A DNA stretch of 64,000 nt, taken from the NCBI GenBank assembly GCA_016169945.1, contig JADLSH010000204.1, positions 62,001-126,000 of the forward strand, given 5' to 3'. The stretch comes from Trachythela sp. YZ-2020. Taxonomy: Eukaryota; Cnidaria; Anthozoa; Malacalcyonacea; Clavulariidae. Position 1 is the stretch's first letter; every line of letters begins with the position of its first letter. Positions 1-11,438 of this stretch are shown in pieces. The notes under the pieces were generated by a model. It worked only from the letters and a program-made list of their open reading frames with translations. It was not told where the DNA came from and did not search any database. The translations under genes were made by a program, and so were the position numbers.

Positions 1-40
1 TAGCTGTTCCTGGTTAGGTCTAATAAATGTATATAATTTT
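1..40. repeat. partial copy of a palindromic MITE family
   Basis: The first bases contain gttcctggttaggtct followed by an AT-rich stretch. The same word occurs in both arms of the long palindrome at 20788-20980, also followed by an AT-rich stretch. This is probably the truncated edge of another copy. The left side lies outside the window. Confidence 0.4.
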
Positions 41-120
41 CACTCAATAATTTTCCATCTACAAAACCTTTCAATTATTATTCAATCGAGTGAGATGCCA
101 CCAAAATCTTGATATTTACC

Positions 121-215
121 TTAAATCGCCCTAACTCGCCTTAAATCGCGGATAAAAATTGGCAACGATTCTCTTAAATCGCTTAAACTCGCACTAAATC
201 GCCTAAACTTGCCGA
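121..215. repeat. cluster of TTAAATCGC words (left outer)
   Basis: At least six variants of CTTAAATCGCC, CTAACTCGCC or TTAAACTCGC occur within about 95 bases. Related words occur at 1918-2035 in the same orientation and at 7186-7240 in the opposite orientation. Arrays like this are common subterminal transposase-binding regions in DNA transposons; that role is inferred. Confidence 0.6.
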
Positions 216-1917
216 CCAAATTAAAATGCTGAAAATAGTAACTATATACAGTGTAAACACCCTTTCCTCAGGAGAGGGGGTGTCCTAAGTCGTTCTAACC
301 CCCCGCTCTACATTACCTTCTTACTAGGCTAAACATGACTAAAGTCCCCCGCTACCTGGGCACCAAAAATGAAGGCTACCATAATAATTGCTTTAAAATT
401 CAACAAACTATTCTAAAATTTACCCAATTTTGATCTTTGGAGGCCAAACATGCTGTCTAATGCCTGAGTACCCAGGCATAACAGATAGGCTAATCTGCAA
501 ATAAATCCCCGCTATTTCCCGGCATGTCCCGGGTAGGGGGGTGCGGGACTTTCCAATGATTGGTGCATAAGTTACGTACTATGAAGCATATAGTTATATA
601 ATATGATATAGGAAGTTAGGAACCCTTATATTCAAACAGAAAAAAGTCAGCATGGCAAGAATCAGTCTGTTTTCAACATTTTATCTATTTCGATAAGTAT
701 AATTAATATACCAATATTGTGACATGAACTTCAAGAACAATTCATAATTTTTTTTATTTTCCTTGATTGAAAACAGTTGCGGAGCCTATAAATTACAGGT
801 AGAGGGCTTAATAGGGTTAGAGTATATATAATGCTCTAGCTTTTGCACAGTTCCTTTCCTGCGTACATTGTATGCAAGTGCTGAATTGCAGTGCCGGTAG
901 TGCAAAACATTTAATATTTTATATCAACTAACAGTGTTGAAACTTACATAAATTGATAAATCACAGCATGATTCTAGTCAACTTTTATAGTCAGCATTGT
1001 CCGGTTCATGTCGTCTTATATATTAAAGATCCATGATCGTTCAACATTTTTAGCGTACGACCTTGGGTTGATACCAAAACCTGGCATTTTCATGAATTCA
1101 GTTCAATACTTCATGTTAGCCATTGCGGAGAAGGGAGCCTTCTCTCAGGCTATCCAGCGGAAATATATTATTCAACTCTCTCAAACTTTATATAAACTAA
1201 ATTTTAACATTAGTGAATTTTTGTAAATACTGCACTTTATATATCGAGGGGAATTGAAATAAATACTAATCAATGTTGAGTTATACTTATTAAATAAACA
1301 CATGGTAATGAAATACTATATTTGCAACGTAAATTCAAGCTTATTTTGTAAGTTTAACACATATATAAATAGTAAATTCGTTTGAATAACTATAATGTAT
1401 TGCCACATTGGAACATGCATGATCACAGTTTTAATATATTCTGTACCCTTGGAATTTCCAAGATATTGACAAGGAATTCATGCATTTGGAAATTCTCAAA
1501 ATATAGGCTGGCAACCCCACAGGATGCACTAAAACTTCTCGTTCCTACATTCCAGCCACAATCCTGATTTTTTAGATTTCAAATTTATTGTGGTTCCAGG
1601 AATGAACTTAGTATATGTATTAGTATGCAATTCAATTTCAAAATACATGTTATTATATACTGGTTTATGTTCTTCATTGTATTAATTCCAGCAATTTGGT
1701 GGTATAACCTTAAAATTAGTAAAACGGCAAAAAAAAAGCAAATTAATAATAAGTTTCAACTGGGTCTTGTTTACATGACAGTCTAACCAGACCCCCTGGC
1801 GGTGTGGGTGTGGTGCTCTTTCAAAATACATGTACTATATGCACTATTAATTATGTATTATTACTGTATTTTGCTTAAAGTGCTATAATTGTACGTATAT
1901 TTAATCACCATGTATTT
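216..1917. other. no gene seen
   Basis: AT-rich sequence with short open frames (for example 1008-1226 and 1382-1567). These show no recognisable domain, splice signals or composition change. A short C/G-rich patch lies near 520-545. I see nothing else here. Confidence 0.6.
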
Positions 1918-2035
1918 TTTCTTAAATCGCCTTCAATCGCACTAAAACGCCTTAAAACGCATTACCTAAAAGTTGTGTTTTTTCTTAAATCGCCTGACAG
2001 TATGGCTGACAAGCATGCGCACTAAATCGCTTATT
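1918..2035. repeat. cluster of CTTAAATCGCC words (left inner)
   Basis: Six or so copies of CTTAAATCGCC, TTCAATCGC, CTAAAACGCC and ACTAAATCGC, matching the cluster at 121-215 and inverted relative to 7186-7240. This is either an inner subterminal block of the same element or its true left end. Confidence 0.6.
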
Positions 2036-2282
2036 GATTATTCAATATGGCGTCTTTTATATAGATTTCTATAGGAAATATGTAAAATAAAGCATTTTCG
2101 GTTGTTTATAAATGTAAATTTCGACTTGCGAACGTCCAAAACATCATGAAATTGAGCGATAGTTTAGCTCTACAAATTTCATTAAGTTTGGTATCTCCCA
2201 CATATGTTCCCGAGCCCAACATAAACATACCTTATATTCTGCATACAAAGTCAGTAAAATCGGCCACATTTTGCCATAGCAC

Positions 2283-2540
2283 CTATTTTTGAGCTCCAAA
2301 TTCGGTTGCTTCTGTGCTGTTTGTCCACGGTGCGAACATCTCGATTTGCTCGGGAAGAACATTTCTTTGTTTTGTATGTTTTTTTGTTTCATATTTGTTC
2401 ACGTAAATATGTTCCCAAACTCCTTCAAATACTAGGTTTTTGACGAGCAGAATAATGTCCCGAACGTTGCCTTGATGTCGGCTAAAGAGCAAGTCTTTCA
2501 AAGGTTTTAGTTTTTTAATGTTTTGTTTTCTTTCCGCCAT
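2283..2540 (-). CDS. possible small gene divergent from the transposase
   Basis: An 85-codon frame starts with ATGGCGG, a reasonable initiation context. It encodes a basic N-terminus (MAERKQNIKKLKPLKDLL) and then a mixed, soluble-looking sequence. It lies 240 bases upstream of the transposase and reads the other way, so the two could share a divergent promoter. It may be a first exon or a chance frame. An overlapping frame at 2144-2392 is no more convincing. I do not recognise a family. Confidence 0.22.
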   Translation of the reverse strand: MAERKQNIKKLKPLKDLLFSRHQGNVRDIILLVKNLVFEGVWEHIYVNKYETKKHTKQRNVLPEQIEMFAPWTNSTEATEFGAQK

Positions 2541-2779
2541 TGCTATTGCTTGCTGTTGCTAGGTTCCCATGGCCTTTTCCGCTGCTTAGAAATACCGTAG
2601 CTTCAAAAATATTGTAAATATTGGCGTTTTTTCGCGGGAAATTCGACTTCTTGTGTGATTTTTGTGGAAAAATCCTTCAATATTTTGATACAAACTTGGT
2701 TTACTCGGCGTTTTGGTTCAAGAGACTGTGTCTGTGAGGACAGTTATGTTGTAAGTTTATAATAGTTATATTATTTAAA

Positions 2780-5157
2780 ATGTCTGATATCTCAATATCG
2801 CTTCAAAATTTGCAATTCAAATTAGGAATAGAAAAACCATCAATATCATATACAAATAAGCTTGCAGCCAAAAATGTCCTCTTTGCAGTTAGTTTTCCCT
2901 ACCCATTATTAAAGGCTTGGTATGACCTTGTGTCAACATCAAAGTCTTCGAGGAATGTAGATTCAACGTCTACTGAAAATGAATACCTGTTTGTTGACTT
3001 ACTTGAACATTCAATCCCTGGACATTCATTTGCAATTACACAAGAAACAAGCATCAGATCAGCACTGGATGAATCAATAAGAAAATTGGCTAGTTATGTG
3101 AATGTTGAGTATAAACGGGCAAGAGGCAGGAAACGAATGGAACTGGAGTCAAGAACCAAAACTTTCCATATTATGCAAGGACAAACAGTTTCACAAGAGG
3201 ATGTAAAAGTGAACAACGAGCAGTCAGTAGTGAATTGGAGGAATGGAAGAAAAGTACGAGAATTTGAAAGCAAGTGCCAGGCAATTGCTTGATGAAATGA
3301 TTGCAGCTCTCGGGGAGAAAGACAAAGAGATCACAGATTTGTCGGCTAGCAACGAAGAACTAATGAATTATATCAAGAAGTTGCGAAGCAGCACTACTAA
3401 GCACAAGGGGAAAGATGTTTCAGAAGTACAAAAAAAGTCAAGAACACTAGCAACATTCATGTCACGTGCTAAAGTTGCATTGTGGTTTGCAGAGTCTTTT
3501 GGACTCAAACTCGAAAAGATGACTGTCAGTGAGATGAAGACTGATACTGTCCATAATTTGAAAACTGAAAGGAAAGATGCAGTGGATGGACATGGTTTTG
3601 ATTCTCTCTCAGAGGAGGATAAGTCGAAAGTTGAGAACATTTTATTTCTTCTGGACAAATTTTGTGTAGGGGACAGCTTCTATCATGAGTTGTCGATGGT
3701 CGATGATGAATTGCCAAGATCCTACCTGATAAAGCAAAGGCGAGAACAGTTGAACAATATGTGCCACATAAGTGCAACCCCAGGTGAAGAAGAAGGTGCT
3801 CAAATATCCTTTAAAGAATTATTGACTGACCGGGTTACAGATTATGTTGCCAGAAATCCCAATACTGTAACTAATGGAGATTCCATCAAAATAAAAATTT
3901 CTGGGATGGTGCCCAAATGACAAGAAATTCTAACTTCATCCTGATGAGTTTTGGAATAGTGGACCCATCTGAGGATGTTATGGCTGCGAAAGGAAACCAT
4001 ACCATTGCTGTAGTGAAAGGTAAAGAAAACTACAGTACACTAGAAACCTGCTTCAAAGATGTATTTAGGGATATCAATGCACTTGTCAAAGAAAAGAAGA
4101 TTGAGGTGAATGGGAAAACTGTAAATCTTGAATTCTTCCTTGGAGGAGATTACAAATTTCTTTTAATTTTGATGGGCTTAAGTGCTGCAAATTCAAATCA
4201 TGCATGTGTCTGGTGTAAAGTTCACAAAGACGAGCGATGGAACATGTCGTATAATCTGGAGCATTACAACTCGGCTAATCTAAGGAGGACATTGGATGAT
4301 TTATACAGTTTGTCAGGTAAAACAACAAAAACTACTGCTGTGTACACCACCCCTATTAGATATTCCATTAGATCACATTATCATCGATGAACTGCATTTG
4401 TTGCTGAGAGTAATGGATGTATTGATAAAAAACTTGATGATGGATGCATTGAAGTGGGATGAAGACTGCAACTGGGGAAAGAGAAAAAAAGATCAAAATA
4501 ATAATCATTTAAACCATCTGGTAGAAACAATTAAGTCTTGTGGCATCTCATTTGCTATTTGGGAGAAAACAAATGCTGATGGAAAGGGATCAGGTATATA
4601 CGACTTCACCAGTCTCATGGGTGATGACAAAAAGAAACTACTAAAAACCTGCCAGAAAAATTAGAAGGTGTTATCCGGCCAATTGGTGAAAAGAAGTTAA
4701 GGTATTATGGGAAAAGTTTTCAGTTATTTATGCCATTGTAAATTGTACATCGCCTTCACAAGAGATGATTGATAGCTATTTTGGCAAAGCACAAGAATGG
4801 ATCAATCTCTTCATATCCCTTCGAGAAAAGAGTACTGGATACAAGAAACTCAATGTCACCCCATATATGCATGCCATGGTGTATCATGTTCCTCAGTTCT
4901 TTCAGGCATTTAAAACTGTTAAACTTTTTACTGGCCAGGGGGTTGAGAAAAACAATGATGTTGCCAGAAGTACGGTTCTCCGAAAATCGAACAAATGGAA
5001 CAGTACTGAGGATGTTTTAAAGAATGAGTCTCGGTTGTGGGCATTGAGAGAACGAGAACGTACAAAAAGAGACTATACTAAGGACAATGACATCTATTGG
5101 GAGCACGATATATCCACACAAAGGAAAGCGAAAAGGCAAAAGCCTATTGATGGATAA
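2780..5157 (+). pseudogene. RAG1/Transib-like DDE transposase, frameshifted copy
   Basis: Five consecutive frames read as one protein broken by single-base shifts near 3225-3255, 3907, 4350, 4655 and 4735. The N-terminal part (2780-3240) is unrecognised. It is followed by a charged, coiled-coil-like stretch (3243-3420). The DDE core then shows: an SG(D)GAQMTR motif at about 3904, where one missing G destroys the Asp codon; GGDYKFLL at about 4144; CVWC at about 4204, with its first Cys exactly 19 residues after that Asp; IDELHLLLR at about 4381; H-x4-H-V-P at about 4870; and GQGVEKNND at about 4937, with Glu 20 residues after the second His. From memory, these spacings equal RAG1 D708-C727xxC730 and H937-x4-H942 to E962. 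A second copy at 38-47 kb keeps the same spacings. The enzyme would cut and paste its own element in the nucleus; this copy is dead. Confidence 0.75.
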
Positions 5158-5285
5158 ACAACAAATTAAGTTTGAATATATAAACATGCCAATTAAGCAT
5201 TGGTCACAGTCGTGAAATACAAACTAAGTTATAAGGGATTACAGTAAAACCCTGTATAAATATTTGTTCATAGCTATACCAAATT

Positions 5286-5425
5286 GACCTTACTGATTAT
5301 CTCATGAAAACGAGGCTGTTGGGGAAAATTAACCTGCAAGCAGGCTGTCCCATGGGTTAGGATGCATGCTAATTTTCCCCAACAGCTTTGCTCTCATTCT
5401 TGTAAGAATAACAATCAGTAAGGTC
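5286..5425. mobile_element. 140-bp palindromic MITE
   Basis: The ends GACCTTACTGATTAT and AACAATCAGTAAGGTC are inverted, and the inner arms ctgttggggaaaatt / aattttccccaacag also pair. It sits in the gap between the transposase remnant and the chromodomain gene. No coding capacity. Confidence 0.75.
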
Positions 5426-5962
5426 TATTAGGCTTATTTGTATATATTTATATAGCACTATTTTATTAATAGATGTTAACTATAATATTAAGAACCTATT
5501 GTTGTGAGATTACTCTGCTTAAGGAGTGTTTACAGTACATGTAGGCAAGCTATACTATCTGCCTGCCTGAAAATACTTTTCCAGTCATCATAGAAATAAC
5601 TTGCGACTAATTAAAAATTGCTCACTGTTGCAGCAAGCTAGATTCTACAAGGACTGAAAAATATTATTCATATGTTCTCATGCAGGCCAAAAATTGGCCT
5701 TTGCAGAGTAACTCAGGTAGCCAGCTAGCATACCTTAACCTCTTGCCAAACAATCTACTGTACTTTGTTGACAATAATACTACATTATGTTTACAACAAT
5801 CTTTGATCCTAATCTATTGATCCAAACCTGCCCTGCCAATATTCCCTGTTGGAGAAGTGATGACTATAACTATTTTTATACAAGCAGAGTATGTTTGCAT
5901 AGTCATCAAAGCTCCAAAGGTTGAGTACTGTATATAGGTGGGTTTCACATAGCCTGCACATT

Positions 5963-6123
5963 TTGGTGGTCAACCTAACAATGATGACAGCTATAGTGTT
6001 AAATATTTTCAGTTTATGCACTATGTATTTGTCACCAAATACAAGGCCACAATGTAAAATGAAATCATTTAACATCCTTTACATTCTTCTATAGCTGTCA
6101 TCACTTTAGAAGTTGACCACCAA
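5963..6123. mobile_element. 160-bp palindromic MITE
   Basis: Arms 5963-5996 (starting ttggtggtcaac) and 6089-6123 (ending gttgaccaccaa) are inverted and share gatgacagctatag / ctatagctgtcatc. The AT-rich loop also contains a smaller inverted pair. It lies just downstream of the chromodomain gene's stop codon. Confidence 0.7.
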
Positions 6124-6168
6124 GCATGGCATCAGCAAGCTAGGTGATACTCGCATATAAACAAAGTT

Positions 6169-7112
6169 CTAAAGTACTGTGAATGGTTGTTTTCGACAAT
6201 GTATACTGAGCCTTTCTGTGCAGTATCGTGGTGATGGTTTCATCTGTCCATCGCTCAATATATAATTGCGGGGGCTTTGACTGATGAAAGGTCTAACTTT
6301 GATGGGGTAATCAGGTCTTACACCATCTCCAAGTTTATCTAGGACTTGATCCCACTGGCCATCCCAAGAACACCTGACAAAGTCCTCCTTATTCAGGAAA
6401 ATATACCGTCCATCATCGGTAGTTGTCCATTTTTGTTGAAAAAGGAACCAAAACACATCATGCCTGAAAGGAATGATGGTGGGTGACATACTTTTGGATG
6501 CAAGATTCTCCAAAATCCCGGTGTGGAGTGCATCAATCCCAGATGTGACCAATTCTGTGAGAGGCTTTGGTTCTCTGAATGTTCTATATAACATATTTCA
6601 ACACATTTAGCAAATACATTTATATCACTATATGTATAAGTGAATACATACAAAACCAATTCATGCGTGATTGTTTAAGACAATTAATCAAACAGTCCAC
6701 TGGAGTTTACATAATCGGTTCAATAGCCTAATAGCAAAATTATAATTATCCCAAAATTCTCAAATAAATATTTACCTCAAAGCCAAAGAATTCAAGTTCT
6801 CTTCTGGTTCCCAAGAATTAACGAGGGCGCTATAACCCTTCCACTTTACTAGATACTCGGCCTGAAATGATATGTGTTATGTAGTCAAAAGCATAAAATT
6901 TACATATTAATTATAAAACTGAACTTAAAATCATCCATTCACTTGAGATAAAACAACCGAATATTATTATAGAAGCGACTTACTTTTCGTTTCCTGGTTC
7001 TTCGAGAAATAACCCTTTCTATTTCAAAATATTTGCCTTTTTTCTTCGCAGGCTTTGCATAAAAATCGGCGCTACTTAAATTGTTCAGTTCATTGTAGAA
7101 ACGAACCGCCAT
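6169..7112 (-). CDS. chromodomain protein, three exons
   Basis: Three exons with consensus splice sites give a 209-aa protein: 6984-7112 (ATG in a GCCATG context on the coding strand; donor GTAAGT), 6776-6861 (acceptor CAG, donor GTAAAT) and 6169-6583 (acceptor TAG). Joining them keeps frame. Residues about 27-66 form a chromodomain: YFEIERVI, then [11 protein letters not shown], then NSWEPEENL. The aromatic cage residues of HP1-type domains appear as Y28, W50 and Y53. Such domains bind methyl-lysine on histones or related ligands. The C-terminal 130 residues ([14 protein letters not shown] and beyond) are unrecognised. The gene is tail-to-tail with the RAG1-like transposase and lies inside the right subterminal repeats, so it is probably an accessory gene of the element that targets or tethers it to chromatin. 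Unlike the transposase it has no frameshift. A host gene beside a dead transposon is the alternative. Confidence 0.72.
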
Positions 7113-7185
7113 TTTGAATTTTTAGCGATGCTATAATTTCTGAGCCAGCAACCCCTTCCGCTGAATGTCCCAGATTTCTGGCCAT

Positions 7186-7240
7186 GCTCGCCTTAACTCG
7201 AATTATCTCGCGGCGAGTTAAGGCGAGTTAAGATCCCAGA
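7186..7240. repeat. right subterminal word cluster
   Basis: CTCGCCTTAACTCG, TCTCGCGGCGAG and GGCGAGTTAAGGCGAG occur together, partly self-complementary and inverted relative to the left clusters. This marks the probable right end of the element, about 75 bases upstream of the chromodomain start codon. Confidence 0.6.
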
Positions 7241-8780
7241 GCAGGCCTAAACATGGAGGTTCAAACCTCCTCCGATCATGTGTTTTATCCAAACCTTTTT
7301 TCCAATTAGGTTTATAGGAAAAGTATGTTTACCAGAGGCATTCGAAAAATAGAATTGAAAACGATTCGTAGTGTAACCATACGTGCATGCATTCCGGTTG
7401 TAACCAATATTGAAACAAGCCTCCAGATATGGCAATGTTTTTAGACTGAACAAAAGGAGCCGCTATCTTGCGGAATTTGTAATTTAATGTGAAAATATAA
7501 ACATCTTGTTATAAGATTTATATCCCGGCGGCAATAATTTCAATAGAAAATACAGTAGCGCTACTTTATGTGCAGGTTTTTGGCTACGGTTGTTTAAAAG
7601 TTGCAGTAACGAAATGTGGCAAGGGTTTATGATTCATGCAAGATAGTCTTGGACAAAATATAGATTTGTTTTTAGTATTTTCTTTAATTCTATATCAGAG
7701 AGTACCGAATCGTACAAGAAGGTAAGTACATTAATAATGAACTAACGTACCCATACTGAACACATCAATATCAAATATATTTTGGAAGGATTATTGCGCT
7801 ACCCAAAAAAGTTACTTATACGTATCTAGGGTGGGGTGAATTTTGTAGGGCTATTGCGGTATTCGAATAACCCTGTGGTTGTGTATACACTCATATGTGT
7901 AACACGGCAACTATTCCAAAGTTTGACATTGAGTAGTAAAAAATCTATTAAGCTTTCCGTTAGTGGAATTTTCACAGTTTGTTTTGCGAAATAGTTCAAT
8001 TTGCAATATTCTCTTTTCGGAATCTTAAATTTCACGAAATCTACGATTTTATTTCGTTTGCCTATATACTGTAGGACTGTACACAATATGAACACTAGAC
8101 GTTTTCTACAAAAAAGATCATATCCGAAAATAGCTAACTTGAATACACTGATCCAGTTGAATAGGAGATTTCAAGCTAATTCTTTTCGAAAGACTGGGCA
8201 AAATTGATGATATAGCATCATTTAGCATGTTGCGTTCCATGTAAAAGGTTTATCGGACCCCGTGAGTGTTCGTGCGATTTTTAAAGTGCGTCGTTGGAGG
8301 CGCGCACTTAAAAATTCTAGTGAATACAGTGATGATATATTTTTGTAGCAGTTAAATAAACACTTGAATCCCACGTACGTGAAGAGATTATTGTATAGAA
8401 TAAATGTATAGAATAAATGTTTACTGCTTTTATCATTCCTAGTCATTTTACGAACGAATAAAATGATGCCCCTATACAGGACCCAGTATATTGGAAGCTA
8501 TTTCTATATTCATTCAATATGATACCATTTCATTTGTTCCGATACCCACTATTAGTTTTCACTAGTCAACTATTGCCAACTTTTACGGGTAATATCTGTT
8601 CCTAGTAAGAAACCAAAACCCATTGAGACAATATATTTTAAGATAAAACAACCCGTACCATTATACAGTATATAATCACTTAACGTTTACGAGTCTATAT
8701 ACTTTCTGGGCTAACGACTATATTTTATTATCTTAAACGCGTCGTTCCAGTGTAGGTAGCGTCTATATGAGATAGGCTTC
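7241..8780. other. no gene seen
   Basis: Mixed AT-rich sequence with only short frames on both strands (such as 7826-8095 and 8222-8446) that show no domain. A tRNA T-arm-like hairpin at about 7255-7273 has no tRNA around it. Confidence 0.55.
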
Positions 8781-8930
8781 GGGTCTTTAGGATCAAACTA
8801 CACGAAAATTCAACAAGAACTTCGACGTTTCGAGCAAAGGTCCTTCGTCTGGAAGTTAGTAGCCAAGGGGCCTTCGCTCAAAACGTCGAAGTTCTTGTTA
8901 AATATTTCTTGAAGTTTTATACTAAAGATC
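8781..8930. mobile_element. 150-bp palindromic MITE
   Basis: The inverted arms share caagaacttcgacgttt and its complement and extend outward, more diverged, to gtctttag...ctaaagatc. The core GACGTTTCGAGC resembles the palindrome at 49986-50143, suggesting one family. Confidence 0.7.
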
Positions 8931-9329
8931 ACGAAGCTTACCATATTTTACTACCCCCTGTACAGTGTCAAAATACATGTACTCGAATTTGGCCACGTAC
9001 TTGTCAACGAGTTCAAGAAAACCATTTTGCTATTTCAAGTCATTACTCTGCAAAAGCACAAAGAAATCATTACTTTGTCAACTTTGTGTTAGATTTGCCA
9101 ATAATTTTGAAAAAATATCGAAATATTAACTTGAGCGCATAACTTGCTTTTGTTTTGAGTAGTTTTTGTATTACATTAAATAGACATACATTAATGCGAA
9201 CCTCTTGCCCAATAAAACTCTCTTATCAACTTGGGAGATTGAATTTCTTCACAACTGTCCAAATAATTATTGAGGCCAATTTTTAACATTGATCAAGTCA
9301 TGATTGATTTTGGATTCGATTTTGGGTAT

Positions 9330-10380
9330 TTATTTACCAGAGGCAGTTAGAGTAGCTAATGTCATCTGCGCACATTCTTATTGGCAAATCATTTACGTAA
9401 ATTAAGAAAGAAAGAGGCCCCAAAATGAATCGCTGAGGGATTCCATAATCTATTTTCTGGGGTTTATCCGCTGTTGAGTGCATTGGTCTATATACATGCG
9501 ATCTTTGCACCTATACATGTGAAATAATCATTAAAACATTCACTGACTTAATCATGCATTACAATGTCCTTGTCATCTAATTTGAGATTAAATGTAGTTG
9601 GTTTGAGTTGTTTGCTATTAATAGTCTTCCATGATCGAGTAACTCCCTATAGTAAATTTCTTTGTCCTTGCGTATCGTGCTGTTTACCTGTTTCTGAGTG
9701 ATTTTAAAGCTTTCCAGTCAATAGGTAATTTTTATATTATGTACATAGCTATATAGCGGCACATGGATTTATACCAGCTGGTACTTGTACCAGCTGATCC
9801 ATCATTGCAGGATAAATAAAGCTTTTATTATTATTATTAATATCAGATTTCGAAATCATGGCTTTACGTTTAAGTCGATCTCTTTCGTGTATTAGACTTT
9901 TAGTGTTTTTGTTGATCCAGGGAATATTTTGATTACTTCTAATTATTTTTTGTTTTATTGGTGCATGATTATCTAGAACATTAAGAAATAAATTTTTCCA
10001 GAGAGACCATTTCCGATTAATATGTAGTTGATATATTAGGCTCCAAGGTTGTCTCAAAGTTCCTCGTAAAATTTGTTACAGTTCAAATGTTTGTAATTAC
10101 GGATTTCTATATTCCTATGGGAATGGGTCGTAGCGTTTGAATTGATTTTTCTAACTACATAATTATATAATACTATCACTAATGCCCATTGGTAGCACAT
10201 CTGCTAAAATTTTATGCTGCGGGTTAGATGTAACACACACATCTAGCAAAGTACTGGTAGATTATGTACCACGTGTAGGTTGATTTATCACTTGATAAAG
10301 TTGGTATGATTCCATCAGTAAATTTAACCTTTTAGTAACATGACGATTTATGCATCCATTCGGTGTCGAAATGAGGCTGA
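9330..10380 (-). pseudogene. decayed LINE fragment (endonuclease to RT)
   Basis: Read on the minus strand, 10345-10145 gives an endonuclease C-terminus (VINQPTRGT, STLLDVCV, GISDS, where the SDH motif has lost its His). 10057-9749 gives the linker (LNVLDNHAPIKQK, IPWINKNTKSLIHERDRLK), closely matching the LINE at 11.4-13.8 kb. 9480-9330 gives reverse-transcriptase motifs (GIPQRFILGPLSFLIY, NDLPIRMCADD). Frameshifts, stops and gaps separate them. Confidence 0.75.
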
Positions 10381-10399
10381 CATAAATTAAATCCCTCCC

Positions 10400-10740
10400 C
10401 TCTGAGGGAAATAGGGAACTTTTGTAGGGAAAGTCTTTGCGTAAATATTCTTTAACTGAGTAATAATATGGTCCTTATAGGAAAGTTTCTTGTCCAGTGT
10501 AACTCCAAGCATCTTAAGAGTTTGATTTGAACATCCATTCCGTTAACACGAAAGTCAAACTTGTATATTGACTAAACAAGGATCATTGCTTGTGCCTTTT
10601 TATTGTTAATTAAAAGATAATTTTGGTCGAACCATGTTAACAACGCAGATAAATTCTTGTTTACCGAGAATTGAAGGGCAATTGAGGATGTATTAGAACT
10701 GTACCCAGTGGTGTCGTCAGCATGTAGCTGATCCCCGAGC
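10400..10740 (-). pseudogene. second LINE RT fragment
   Basis: The minus strand reads HADDTTGYSS, LLTWFDQNYLLINNKKAQ and, after frameshifts, KMLGVTLDKKLSYKDHI. These are the catalytic YADD region and the following segment of a non-LTR reverse transcriptase. It differs from the neighbouring LINE and ends at both sides without 5' or 3' parts. The upstream part is replaced by the repeat block at 10758. Confidence 0.7.
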
Positions 10741-10757
10741 CAACCGCGCGAAATTTT

Positions 10758-11035
10758 TAACACCTTTTTTGGGTAAAAAAATAGCACCTCTTTCATGAGC
10801 GAAAGTGCTAAATTTACACCCTTTATAGCGCTAAATAATGGGTGCTATTTTGACACCTTTTTTGGGTCCTAAAATAGCACCTCTTTCATCAGCGAAAGTG
10901 CTAAATTTACACCCTTTATAGCGCTAAATAATGAGTGCTATTTTGACAATATCAAAAGTGTTAAACATAGGCCACTGTAGAGGTGCTAAATTAACACGAT
11001 TTTTAGGGTTAAATATATTATGGGTGTTTAAGTCA
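10758..11035. repeat. array of GTGCTATTTT/TTAACACC words (left)
   Basis: A 93-bp unit beginning acaccttttttgggt is present twice (10760 and 10853 starts), followed by diverged words. Each unit is itself made of mutually complementary words (gtgctatttt, aaatagcac, gtgctaaat, tttacacc). A related block in the inverse sense lies at 16190-16440, so the pair may be the subterminal regions of a DNA element of about 5.7 kb that now contains a LINE. Confidence 0.65.
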
Positions 11036-11438
11036 AATTACAGTTTCACAAAAAATCGCAAGAAAGCCCAAGTAACATATTTCTACGGAATATTGTTTTG
11101 ATAAATCGCCATGTATAATAACTTGTGATACTACATGATTATAGACATTTTATACACAAACTCTATGGTGTTTTGTTGTGTCGCATCTAGTTTGCTGCAT
11201 ACCTTTAAGAGAACGTTTACAGAGAACGTTATATTCCTAAAGCATAGAGTCTAAAATATGACACAAAAATCTGAAATGGTACAAAATACGAGCAGTGTTT
11301 TTTGGTTGGGAGTTGTCTCTCCTGAAAGAATTCATAGAAATGACATAAGCACGGAAAGACGGACTGGTGTTTAATTTCCTTACTACGCGCGCAAAGTTTT
11401 CTGGGATAGCGTCACTTTCATTTCAAATTTTAATTTAG
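11036..11438. other. no gene seen
   Basis: AT-rich sequence with no domain or strong repeat, between the word array and the LINE tail. Confidence 0.55.

Larger units (their letters stand above)
120..7240. mobile_element. putative RAG1-like DNA transposon with chromodomain partner gene
   Basis: I infer one element from three things: a broken DDE transposase on the plus strand (2780-5157), a convergent chromodomain gene on the minus strand (6169-7112), and clusters of short related words at both sides. The words read CTTAAATCGCC on the left (121-215 and 1918-2035) and GGCGAGTTAAG on the right (7186-7240), so they face each other as subterminal inverted repeats. The outer 35 bases of the left cluster and the reverse complement of the right cluster can be aligned with gaps. 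Exact termini and a target duplication were not found, so the left limit could be near 120 or near 1918. Two MITEs (5286-5425 and 5963-6123) sit between the two genes. Confidence 0.5.

Noticed and set aside
7255..7273. tRNA T-arm-like hairpin ggaggttcaaacctcc
   Set aside because: No A box, anticodon arm or acceptor stem fits around it; most likely chance.
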